NCBI GenBank assembly: GCA_009763385.1
Contig: CM019827.1
Coordinates: forward strand, 91,496,314 to 91,560,313
Direction: 5' to 3'
Source of the DNA: Coix lacryma-jobi var. lacryma-jobi
Lineage: Eukaryota > Streptophyta > Magnoliopsida > Poales > Poaceae
Length of the DNA stretch: 64,000 bases
Positions 54,696-64,000 of this stretch are shown here, one piece after another; position 1 is the stretch's first letter, and the number at the start of each line of letters is the position of its first letter. The notes under the pieces were generated by a model. The model searched no databases and was not told the origin of the DNA. It saw only the letters and a list, made by a program, of their open reading frames with translations. A program made the translations under genes and the position numbers.

Positions 54696-55820
54696 GCAAA
54701 ACAATTGGAGAACGTTTGGTTGGTGGATTCTGGGTGTTCGAGGCACATGACCAGAAACGCCAAGTGGTTCTCCAGTCTTAGTCCGGTCACCGGAAAGGAG
54801 TTTATCACCTTCGGTGACAATAGCAAAGGTAAGGTTTTGTCTCGTGGATCTGTGCGAGTTAATGAGCACTTTGTGTTGCGCGATGTTGCTCTTGTTTCTA
54901 ACTTGCATTTTAACCTTCTTTCTGTTTCGCAACTTTTCGACGACGACTATGAGATTCGTTTTAAACCGAATCTCAGACGCATTTTGGATCCTCAGGCAAT
55001 CTTGTATGTGTGATTTTGCCCTCTGGAAAAGTCTTTCGTGCGGATTTCTCGGAGTCTTTTGGCATTTCCCGCTGTCTTGTGGCTGGACCTTCCTCCCCTG
55101 ATCTTTGGAAGTGGCATAGGAGACTTGGACATTTGAGCTTCGACTTGCTTGCAAGGCTTAGTTCACTTAGCCTAATCCGAGGATTGCCCAAGTTATCCAT
55201 GGAGAAGGATCTTGTTTGCCACTCTTGTAGACATGGAAAGATGGTTGCCGCTCCCCACCATCCAGTGACTCAGGTCATGACCAAGCGCCCTGGAGAGCTT
55301 TTGCACATGGACCTTGTTGGTCCGGCTCGGGTGAGCTCGGCTGGGGGGAAGTGGTATGTGCTTGTTGTTGTTGATGACTTTTCGAGATATTCGTGGGTCT
55401 TCTTTTTAGCTGAGAAGACCGAGACTTTCTCCTTTGCTCGCAATCTGATTTTGCATCTTCAGAATGAGTTCCCTTTGAACTCAACGCGAGCAATTCGGAG
55501 TGATAATAGTTCCGAATTCAAGAATTCGGATTTTGAGAAGTTTTCTAACTCTTTGGGTTTGGAGCATCAGTTTTCTTCCCTCTACACACCGCCACAGAAT
55601 GGTGTTGTAGAGAGGAAGAATCGGACCCTTATAGAGATGGCCAGGACGATGCTCGATGAGCATAGGACTCCTAGGCGATATTGGGCCGAAGCTATGAGCA
55701 CTGCATGCTACATTTCCAATCGCATTTTTCTCCGAGCTTTCTTGAAAAAGACTTCTTATGAGTTGCGTTTTGGAAAACTGCCCAAGGTGAGTTATTTTCG
55801 AGTTTTTGGTTGCCACTGTT
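54696..55820 (+). pseudogene. pol: Sirevirus D pol, protease and integrase, truncated by E
   Basis: Opens just after a TAG in its own frame (54693-54695). Protease WLVDSGCSRHMTRNAKWF, then a 1-bp deletion in CAGGGCAAT at about 54997 shifts the frame. Integrase resumes (WHRRLGHLSFDLL, HSCRHGKM, MDLVGP, SDNSSEF, NGVVERKNR). The usual SDNG is SDNS here. It ends at FGCHC, where E's LTR begins. Confidence 0.85.
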
Positions 55821-56474
55821 TGAGAACATGTATGATGAATGAATGACATTGATGAGGAAGGTTTGAGGCTTTTCCCGGTTTAGTCCATATCTCGCTATGC
55901 GCTTAATGTTTATGACTAACCGGTGGCGTTGAGTTGTGTTGTGTTTCTGTGTTGGTGTGCGTGTGCAACATGTGTCTCTTGGCTGTGTTGATGTGCAAGT
56001 GTGGAGCTCGGATACAGTGGTCAATGGCGAGGTGAAGGTCAAGTAGAGACGTGCCGTGCCGACGGACCGGGAGCGGTGAAGGATGGGCGTGCCGTGCGGC
56101 GGACGTGCCATGCCGATGTATCCAGAGCGGCGAAGGGCGGACGTGAGGCTTGGATTGATGGATCGGAGGGCCAGAGGACCAGCTGTGGTAGCTGGCACGT
56201 GGCATCGGCGAGCGAGAGCACATGGGGATGTGCGGTGCATCGGCCGAGTCGGGAGGAAGACGTGGCATCGTGACACTTGGCGGGAGGTCGGACACGGGCT
56301 TGCGTGCGGCGCAAGTGCCGTCGGCCGAGTCAAGGAGGATGGCGAAGGCGTTGTGCCCCGCGTGGAGGCTGGACATGCATCGGCATTGGTGCCGGTGGTC
56401 GGGGTGTGCGAACCACATCCCGTCTACGATGCGGGTTCAGTAGCTGAGCCTCAAAAAGCTACCATCGACGGTTT

Positions 56475-56680
56475 CCAGGATTGGGCCTCAAAACCTGGGG
56501 TGGCCGATTTCTGAGTTTGGGCCTCAAAACTCAGGGTGGACGGTTTCCAGGTTTGGACCTCAAAACCTGGGCTCGCGGGTTTCTGAGTTTGGGCCTCAAA
56601 ACTCAGGGTGGACGGTTTGCCAGGTTTGGGCCTCAAAACCTGGGCTGGCGGGTTTACCGGTTTGGGCCTCAAAACTTGGG
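56475..56680 (+). repeat. Stem-loop array in E LTR
   Basis: Six units, mostly perfect: CCAGG/CCTGG (1, 3, 5), CTGAG/CTCAG (2, 4), and a weaker ACCGG/CTTGG (6). In A the units at positions 2 and 4 descend from CCGAG/CTCGG, so both arms differ together between E and A. Confidence 0.85.
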
Positions 56681-57739
56681 GTGGTCCGAAAGGACGGTCG
56701 ACGCGTGGCGGCGTGGAGAGGCTGGCGCGGCGGCGAAGCTATCCACGGGAAGGTACGGTGGTTGACGTGACGGCACGTGGCGACATCAAGGAGGTCGCGT
56801 CGAGGCGAAGCTACCGGATGTGCGGGCGTGGCCATCGGATGAAGATCGTCAGGACTGGACGGTTTTACCTCTGGGGGGTATTTGGGTTGAGTGCTTAATG
56901 TAAGGGCGTTTTGGTCTTTGGACGTGCGCCTATATATGTGAAGGGGGCTGCTAGGGCAGCCGTATCCTTGGAGGTGTCACTCTCATTTTGTTTAGGTGAG
57001 AGGAGGCTAGGGTGAGAGGAGAGACCGGCTCTTGTTCTTGAGCTTTTCGCCATCCGCATTTTGTATTGCGAGGTGTGGCTTGTAACTCAACACCGAGTGA
57101 TAATACAAATCATCATCTTCCCAAATCCAAGGATCAAATTCGTCCTCTCCTCTTGTTGGCTGTGATTTTGGATCGAATTCGCGTTTTTGTTCTTCAGGTT
57201 TGTGTTTTTCCCCTCCCGGAGATTTGTCTCGTTCTGCCTCTCCGAGTGACGATTTGCGATTCCGTTTGAATCAATTTGTTCTATGTCGTGAGCTCCTTCT
57301 TTCCACTGAAGGATTTCCTCTCTAACCTCACGAGCACATAGATCGGGTCGAAATCGCGTTCGTTCTTCGTTCTTTCCCCTTTTCTAGTTTTCTTCCGATT
57401 TCTCATGGATTAGTTGGTTTGGAGCAATGATATCCTAGGATTAGCTTCCCAACACGTAGAAGAACACTTGGGAGAAGTTTGGTTGCAGCCCCGTTCGATT
57501 TGGTGAAGATCCAATCGATTTTGGTTTTGTCCCGAGCTATTTTTGGGCTTTCTGGACAGTAGCGGACTGTCCGGGACTTATCCCCGGACTGTCCGGGGGT
57601 CGGGGCTGTTCACGGGCAGTGAGGTCGCTATTTTCATTTTTGAACGGCGGACTTTCCGGGACTCATTCCCGGACTGTCCGGTGTTCACTAGCGGACAGTC
57701 CGCGGTTCACTAGCAGACAGTCCGCGACTGCACAGTTTT

Positions 57740-58100
57740 GCGGATTTCGTCCGTATCTTTTGCATACGAGCTCCGATTTGTGATCCGTTTGTTGCATTGG
57801 TTTCCTAACTTCTTAAGGATCATTCCAAAGTACTTTTGTCAGCATTGGTCAAAGTATTATTGGTCGGACACTTCCTTCTTCTCCATAGGAGTTAAGTGTT
57901 CCGCTTTCAGAGTTTTGTTTGTTCTAGCGGCCGTATCTTTTGCGTTCGAGCTCCGATTTGAGATCTGTCTGTTGCGTTAGTTTCCTAACTTCATAAGGAT
58001 CTTTCCAATGTGCTTTTTCCAATAGTTAGCCTATGTAGTTTTGGTCGAACACTTTCCTGTTCTCCATAGGAGTGGGGTGTTCCGTTATCGGAAGTTCGAT
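57740..58100 (+). repeat. Two 180-bp tandem units in E LTR
   Basis: CCGTATCTTTTGC...GAGCTCCGATTTG at 57751 and 57931 (spacing 180), with later matches (CCATAGGAGT...GTGTTCCG) about 181 bp apart. The two units are clearly diverged. Confidence 0.8.
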
Positions 58101-58492
58101 TGTTCTAGGAGTTTGCTTGTGCAGTTTCGCCTCGTTGTTTTGGTGCTTCGTTTTGGGGGTTCTTTGGTAGTTCCATTGTACCTCTAGGACATCTCCTAGG
58201 GTATCCACCTACTCGTAGGTCGTGAACTCACCGGTTGTTTGAGTCTTCGCTTTTGGGGTGATTTTCTGGGACAAGGGCCATCATTTCTCGAGAAGAAATT
58301 TGAGGCTCCCATTCACACCCCCTCTGGTTGCCAATTCGGTCCTTCAATTGGTATCGGAGCCAGTTAAGGATCTCTCTACCTTAACCGGTTCCGGATCCGC
58401 GAAGGCGACCTTTTGAGAGCGATTTTGTTTCCGACTTTGCTTATCGAGGTGTTTGAGCTTTTGTTTGGCTAACACTAACGGTGCTTTTGGAA

Positions 58493-58678
58493 GTGGCACC
58501 AAGTTCTTCTTCAAGTATGTCTTTGTATTTTGGTTTAAATGTTTCCAAGGACGACATCTTGGGAAGAAGGAGGAGTGCAGTTGATGAGAGGGATCGCGAG
58601 GTGAACAATCTGCTGAACCTGCTACGACATGACGAGCTTTCACCGGAGGATCTCCTATGTCAACTTGGCAAGGCCAAG
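58493..58678 (+). pseudogene. First 62 codons of the A-type Gag-like ORF in E
   Basis: Encodes APSSSSSMSLYFGLNVSKDD and on to LLCQLGKAK, matching residues 2-73 of the A ORF with small changes. The ATG start of A is GTG here (58493-58495). F's LTR ends it at 58679. Confidence 0.85.
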
Positions 58679-59459
58679 TGTAACACCCCCGGTGTTAAGC
58701 GTTAATTAAAACTCTAAGTATGACAAATATTATGCATAATCATCTAGTGTCATGGCATATAAGCATATCATGTGTGATGATTTCCCATGTTTAATTATGT
58801 GTGTTGTATGAGTGTGTAATGTGTGTCACATGAAATAACAATCCCAAAACCATACTTAAGAAACTTTGGCTAATTCTAAAATGAATTCTCGGAAATAAAC
58901 TTGGGGCAACTAAGGCACTATTTGTCGGGTCAACTTTTGTTCTAACCAATAGTGAAGATAGACCAATAGGGTTATATGGTTCATGAGAACAAGTCCTTAT
59001 AGTGGCTCTATGATAAAGACTAAAATCCAAGCTGAATCTGGGCATGGCCCTTAAAACAAAGTTGTAGATACTAATGAATGGAACAACTTTGGTATGTAAA
59101 GTTAACACAGATTCTGCATAGAATTTGAATTAAATCAAATTTGCTTAAACCCTAGAATGTACCCTTGAACTACAACTTTCAAACCATTGAGAATCTGACC
59201 TTGGTCCTTTAATCAAAGTTGTAGGGAATGCCATATGTGACAACTTTCATATTCACAGATTTTGAAGTTCTTCAGAAAATTTCAAAGTAATTTGAGAAAT
59301 CACTTTGGGGCAAATTTGAATTCAAACCCTAATTCAAAAACTATGCCGAATTGGAACATGATTCTTTAAAAAAGTTTGTAGATCACAAAATTCTGAACAA
59401 CTTTCATTCTTACGGATTTTGCACTTCAGTTCAAAATTTGGTCACAATTCGAAAGGGGA

Positions 59460-60545
59460 CAAACTGCACTGTAGCTACAGTCCATGGCGCTCTGCATGTT
59501 CACCACGCGGCCGCAGCGCGCGTCCGGCGTCGCCACGTCCCCGTCCACGCGTCTCTCGCTTCATTTGCATGCGTAGCTCGCTGGCACACCTGTTTGGCAA
59601 CTCCCGGCCTACAAATACCACTCCACCGCCGCGCTCTCCTCTTTCTTCTCCCTCTGTTCGCGCCGACAGAGACAGCAGAGCTCCGCCGGTGAAATCCGTC
59701 GACGACGAGCCCCCACTGCAGTCGCCAGCTCATACACCAGTCCGCCCTGCTCCTGACCACCTCCTCGACCCATTCAATCGAACGCAAGTGACCCACATTG
59801 CCCGGACGAAGCTCGTCTTCTCCAACTCCGGTGAAGTGCCGCCGCGGCCACGATTCGTCGTCGTCCGGTGGGTACAGAGCTCCCCGATTCAATTCGTTTG
59901 CGCCATTCGCTTCGCCTTGACCCCCTCTCTCTGGCCGGCCCGCTACCCAGGTCGCTACCGCGCCGGAGGAGCCGGAACACCGCCGCGGAGCCTCGGTCCA
60001 CCGCCACCTTCGCCGCCGTCGTCGACCTCCACCTCCCCGACCTTCTCCGACCAAGCTAGCGCGAGCACCAAACCTAGGTGAGGCCCCTGGTGCTTATGCT
60101 CACTCTCTTTTCAACGCTACCGCGCCAAACTGGCCGGGACGCGGCGCGCCGTCGAGCTCGGTACGGCCGAGCCGCTATGGCCGCGGCCACCTTCTCTTCG
60201 GTCGTCCCTAGCCCCGACCGAGCCCTTGGATGAGTTCGCCTTGCATCGAGGATCGCGTAGGTAGTCTCGGTTTGGTCCCTGGCCTCGCCACCGGCGAGTT
60301 GGGCCGGCGGTCAACGCCGCAGCGCACGGTCAGCGCCGCCGGGAGCGCCACCCCGCGGTCCGCAAGTCCTGGTGAACCCCGAGCCTGACCCTCGAGTTCG
60401 TGTTTCGCCCGAGGCCGAGCCTCGAGTTCGCGTGTCGCCCGAGGCCGAGCCTCGAGTTCACGCCCCGCGCCGCGGACAAGGCCGAGGCCGAAGCCTGACC
60501 CTCGGATTCCTGTCCGACAGTGACGTTGGGCCGGTTTCGGCCCAG
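59460..60545 (+). promoter_or_regulatory. GC-rich promoter and leader island of F
   Basis: A weak TATA-like CTACAAATA lies at about 59609. Leader rich in CCG and GCC, a splice-donor-like AGGTGAGG near 60077, and 30-bp repeats with CCCGAGGCCGAGCCTCGA at about 60380-60470. Frames in this stretch are compositional and I do not call a gene. Confidence 0.55.
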
Positions 60546-61489
60546 TAAGCATTAGGGTTTTGCCTTTTTCCTATTTTCGGAAATTGCCTAATTGTGCTGA
60601 AAATAGATAAAGGCATAGGTAAATAAATACAGCTCCAAAAATTGTGAAACAAATTTTGTTGTGTTCCTGATGAGGTGCTCTACACAGAAAAAATATGAAA
60701 CTTGGTGTTTGGATAAATTTTGATGGTGCTTTAAATTGGTCATTTAATTAATAAATGCACTTTGAATAATTTTTATAGGGATATTTATTTGTCCAAAAAT
60801 CATAAAAATATTTTTGCTGCTGTTTGTGTCATGTGATGAAGCTCCACAAAAATTTTGAGGTCATTTGGACAAAATAAAATTTCATCCTTAGTTTAAGCCT
60901 ATTTAAATAATTAAATAATGTTTAAACATTAAATCATTTCTGTAGGTCAAAATAATAATCCAAAAATTCTCAAATTTGTTTTGCAACCTTTATTTGCTGT
61001 AATCCACCATCACGAGAAGTTTGGACTCCATTTGATAAACTTTAGTTAAACCCAAATTTTTTATATTTAATTATAAAATGGTAGGTAGTAGAGCCTAAGT
61101 TAACCAATTAGATCATGCTGATTTTGATTATAACAAATACATGGTTAAGCTCTGATGATCAACTTAAACACTTTAATAACCTTTGTTAAGTATAGCAGTT
61201 AGTCACTTAACCGCATAAAATAATAGTAAAAGCTTAAAACTAAATCACTTTACTAAATGGTCTCTATTACTTTACTAATTGGTCTCTATTAATTAAGCTA
61301 CTTAAATGATGGTTAAAGATTTATGTTAGAGTTAACCTTGCTGTTCTAGTAATCTTTTGTTTCGTGATTCTGTCATGTATAGAATTGGTTGGTTATATAT
61401 GACTATGGTTTTTGATTAAGAGAAACACTTGATCTCATTGGTGAATTGCATGGCTGCAGGATCAGTTTTTGTTGAGGGGTTGTTTCCAC

Positions 61490-62470
61490 TATGTAAATCA
61501 TGTTTTCTGTGATAGTGTTAAATACCAAAGTTGTAGCTAACTTCTATATCTAGTTTGTCCCAAAATTTCATGATTTTAGGCCTGTTAGACTAAGAGTTAT
61601 GGATTTTATAAGGTTCAGGTCGAATCTGTCCTTCCTTCTAGACAGATCGGTGAAATGAAGTTGTTGAGCTGTCTTAACTGGTAAATCACCACTTGACCAT
61701 AGAAACAAAGTTGTAGTACTTTTGTATATCTAGCTGCTCCTAAAATTTCATAATTGTTGGATAAATATACTGGGAGTTATGCTCTGTTCAATCTGGGTTT
61801 GTGCTGCTGTCCAGAATCTGGACAGTTTGTGAAAACTGAACTGTTTGGGGTATTTAACTTGTGAATCTGATCTGGTGTATTACAAGAAAGTTGTAGAGGA
61901 CTTCATGTGCTTTCCAGAATGGTCTAGATCACATATGTTGATATTTCTGAGCTCCAGATATGGTCTGTGGAACAGTAGTGTTTGAATCTGTCCAGGATCT
62001 GGACAGATTCAACCAAATGTATTGTTTGGTCCATATGACCCTGGAATCAGCTTTTGTGTATTATAGAAAAATTGTAGAGAATTTGTTAAGATTTCCGAAA
62101 AGTCTAGGTTCATAGTTTGAAATATTTTGAAACTCCAGATATGGCTGTTCTTTGTGCAGTGTTGGAATCTGTCCAAATTCTGGACAGAACTTCTTCTTTG
62201 CACTGTTTGATCTTGTTAAGTCTAGAATCAGTCTTTGGTGTTAATAACAAGTTTGTAGACATTTATATAAGCTTTCCAGATTGTCCACAACCACTATTTT
62301 TGGAGGTCTGGAACAATAGTTATGGATAAATCAAGTTGGTTGTGTAAATCTGCCCAAAATCTGGACTGCAGTGTTTGATTGAATTGTTTGACTTAGTTAA
62401 CTCTAGAATCACTTAAAGATGATAAAAATGAAGTGATAGCTAACTTAATGAGCTTTCAGAAAATTTGTAC
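61490..62470 (+). repeat. 180-bp degenerate tandem array in F LTR
   Basis: TTGTAG anchors at 61531, 61711, 61891, 62072 and 62253, and a degenerate one near 62435 (spacing 180-182). Each unit also has a CTGTCC...GGACAG-type inverted repeat (about 61627 degenerate, 61811, 61988, 62169, 62350 degenerate). Units are diverged by tens of percent by eye. G's LTR has no equivalent array. Confidence 0.82.
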
Positions 62471-63762
62471 TCGACCTCCCTTATCCTGTGTTAACTTTCG
62501 TTATGCATTTGTTTGTCCTGCACCTTAGCATGCATTGCATCATACTAAAGCATGCATCATTGTATACGTGTAGTTCCTACGGGAGAGTCGATGGTCGTGT
62601 TGAGCAAGCTTCGAAAGGTTGCGTTGAGCAAGCTTCAGATCGATGTGGTCCAGTTGATCAAGCATCAGAAGGAGAACTTCGTCGGACAAGATTCTTCGGG
62701 AAGATTCGACTTCAAGTCTCTAAGGAACTAACTTGTGTGGGTCTTTCGGAGATCCTAGTCTTCTCTGCAACACAGGCAAGCCCCGGTGCATACGCCCACT
62801 CTCTGCTTTACAAATACTTTATTACACTATAGGTCTTGTGCAATGTGCATTAAGTAAGTAGGAGTTGAACGAAACCGTTGCTGCATGAATACCTTGATTT
62901 CCAGATAATCCCCTGATGATATCCTATCAGTAGTGATAAGACGATCTTAAATGCTTAGCAATGCTTAGACTTCGGTAGAAGTCGATCGATGGTTTCATCG
63001 TTCGCGAGATATAGGTTTTACCTTTTCTCTCTTCGACTCTGTCTATGGGTCGTGAGAACCCCAATATGATGATATTTAAACTGAGACCGGGCGGGTAACT
63101 TGCACAGGAATGGAGTCCTGGTGTAGTGTTTCCGCCTGTGTCGCCTAGGGCCCGTCCGCTGTTGGCCCGTTGGATCGAGAACTATTTGTTAGTACTGGTC
63201 ACATGCTACGGTAAGCCCTACTGTGGCTATGCTCTTACTGGAACGGCGCACCCGCGCACTGGGAGTGGAGAGATGGCGGGAGTAGCGTGTACCCACCCTG
63301 CTCGGTCCCCTGTTGGACGGACTCAGCAAGGCCGAGGTAGGGCGGTGGTGTACTGTACTCCCGGGTGGCGCGGCTCCGGTCCGGTTTGAGCGGATCCACG
63401 GGAAGGTTGATATATGCAAGTTTGGTCTTGCATATGTCGTGTGATAAGGAAGCCCCAGCTGGGTAGATCAAGCGGTTCGAATCGTCGTTTGCTCCACGAG
63501 AAAAGGAGACTCGTCCTCGCACCTTCAGCGTAGTTTAATCAAGTGAAGATGATGGCAAGAAAAGTTTATCATGAGATGTGATGCTTAGACAAGTGTTTGA
63601 TTTAGATAGGTGCAAAGTGGATACTGCTTAATAACTTAATGCACCGCTAAAACTTGAAAATAGGATGAACTAGTAGAAAGCTTTTCTGCAAAGCTCTCCT
63701 CTTCTGCTAGCCCCACTACATCCCTTAAGCCAGCATGCCCTTGGTGTCTTTTTCTTAGTCGG

Positions 63763-63817
63763 GTAAGTCTTGTTGAGTACCCTCATGTACTCAGGGTTTG
63801 TTAATCCCCTGTTGCAG
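63763..63817 (+). other. Conserved hairpin island with splice-like ends, F LTR
   Basis: 55 bp from GTAAGT to TTGCAG with GAGTAC/GTACTC arms, matching 31964-32015 of G much better than the flanking DNA does. Confidence 0.7.
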
Positions 63818-64000
63818 GTTTTAGCTTGTGGTGTCTATCTGGATCATGTCCGTGGGCTCGATATGATCCGGTGCTTCTCTCTTCGACTTAGGTGCTCTAC
63901 CTATGTCAGGCTCTGTAGTGCTGCTCTTTTTCCGCAGTCCAAGTAAAGTTTATTTGAAATGTAACTTATTCATGTTTTGTAAAAGTTTATCTTACCTTGC

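Larger units (their letters stand above)
49906..55820 (+). mobile_element. Sirevirus D (plus strand), cut at both ends
   Basis: LTR 49906-51950 (first about 50 bp missing), iMet primer-binding site 51953-51964, gag 52014-54690, pol 54696-55820 up to the integrase C-terminal side. Element E starts at 55821 inside integrase, so RT, RNase H and 3' LTR are not in the window. Same gag family as B and H, but its LTR has A-type GGACAGTCCG palindromes. Confidence 0.85.
55821..58346 (+). repeat. 5' LTR of element E
   Basis: 2526 bp, TGAGAACATG to GGTCCTTCA. Stem-loop array 56475-56680 with six units (CCAGG/CCTGG and CTGAG/CTCAG alternate). TATA box about 56930-56938 and GGCTGC/GCAGCC hairpin after it. 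Palindromes 57553-57728. Then two tandem units of about 180 bp (CCGTATCTTT at 57751 and 57931), not present in A. Confidence 0.9.
55821..58678 (+). mobile_element. Element E: A-type non-autonomous Sirevirus, 5' end only
   Basis: 5' LTR 55821-58346, primer-binding site TGGTATCGGAGC at about 58349-58360, then 330 bp including the first codons of the capsid-less ORF. Cut at 58679 by F. It inserted into D's integrase. Target duplications cannot be checked. Confidence 0.87.
58679..64000 (+). mobile_element. Element F: giant LTR of a G-related Tekay/Del gypsy family, runs off window
   Basis: Starts TGTAACACCCCCGG after AGGCCAAG of E. Follows the same order as G's LTR: AT-rich modules (59055-59410), GC-rich island (59460-60545), AT-rich CCAAAAAT modules (60632, 60793, 60960), a 180-bp array (61490-62470), GCAAGCCCCGGTGCA block (62778-62792), and the hairpin island (63763-63817). 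By comparison with G the LTR should end about 400 bp after 63817, just beyond the window. More than 5.3 kb for one LTR. Base identity to G is low outside short blocks. Confidence 0.8.

Noticed and set aside
59419..60081. 220-codon Pro/Ser/Arg-rich ORF in F
   Set aside because: Compositional frame in the GC-rich leader of the LTR; G has a different frame at the same place.

Overview
The window is a stack of plant LTR retrotransposons. I see no host gene, tRNA, rRNA or CRISPR array. Evidence for a plant: LTRs with TG...CA ends, primer-binding sites for tRNA-iMet and tRNA-Asp, and Ty1/copia Sirevirus, Ty3/gypsy Athila-type and Tekay/Del-type proteins. The GC-rich palindromes in the Sirevirus LTRs (GGACAGTCCG and GACCGGAC/GTCCGGTC types) suggest a panicoid grass, probably Andropogoneae (sorghum, sugarcane or Miscanthus relatives). 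The species is an inference.

Layout. 1-1338: end of a minus-strand gypsy element (J). 1339-22514: minus-strand Sirevirus (B), split by a complete plus-strand non-autonomous Sirevirus (A, 3277-13928, target duplication GACTC). 22515-24981: minus-strand tRNA-Asp-primed element (I), cut short. 24982-39551: second minus-strand Sirevirus (H), split by a complete giant-LTR gypsy element (G, 27831-38233, target duplication GTCCT). 39552-48487: plus-strand Athila-like element (C), followed with no gap by a second truncated internal region (C2, to 49905). 49906-55820: plus-strand Sirevirus (D). 55821-58678: LTR and gag start of an A-type element (E). 58679-64000: an LTR of a G-related family (F) that runs off the window.

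How it works together. B, H and D encode Gag, protease, integrase, RT and RNase H, but all are broken, mostly by C-to-T or G-to-A nonsense changes and small indels. A and E belong to a sister lineage that keeps Sirevirus LTRs but carries one capsid-less ORF and almost no pol, so it would need enzymes supplied in trans. G has two nearly identical 4.6 kb LTRs around 1.2 kb of non-coding DNA, so it moved recently and also in trans. C has one long gag-pol frame with three stops, plus an extra downstream ORF with its own TATA-like box and poly(A) signals.

The most unusual signals are structural. Sirevirus LTRs carry an array of stem-loops whose stems change together while the loop stays constant. 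Giant gypsy LTRs are built of 155-182 bp modules that each contain a short inverted repeat. Coordinates of LTR ends were set by comparing copies within the window. Identity and age statements are by-eye estimates.
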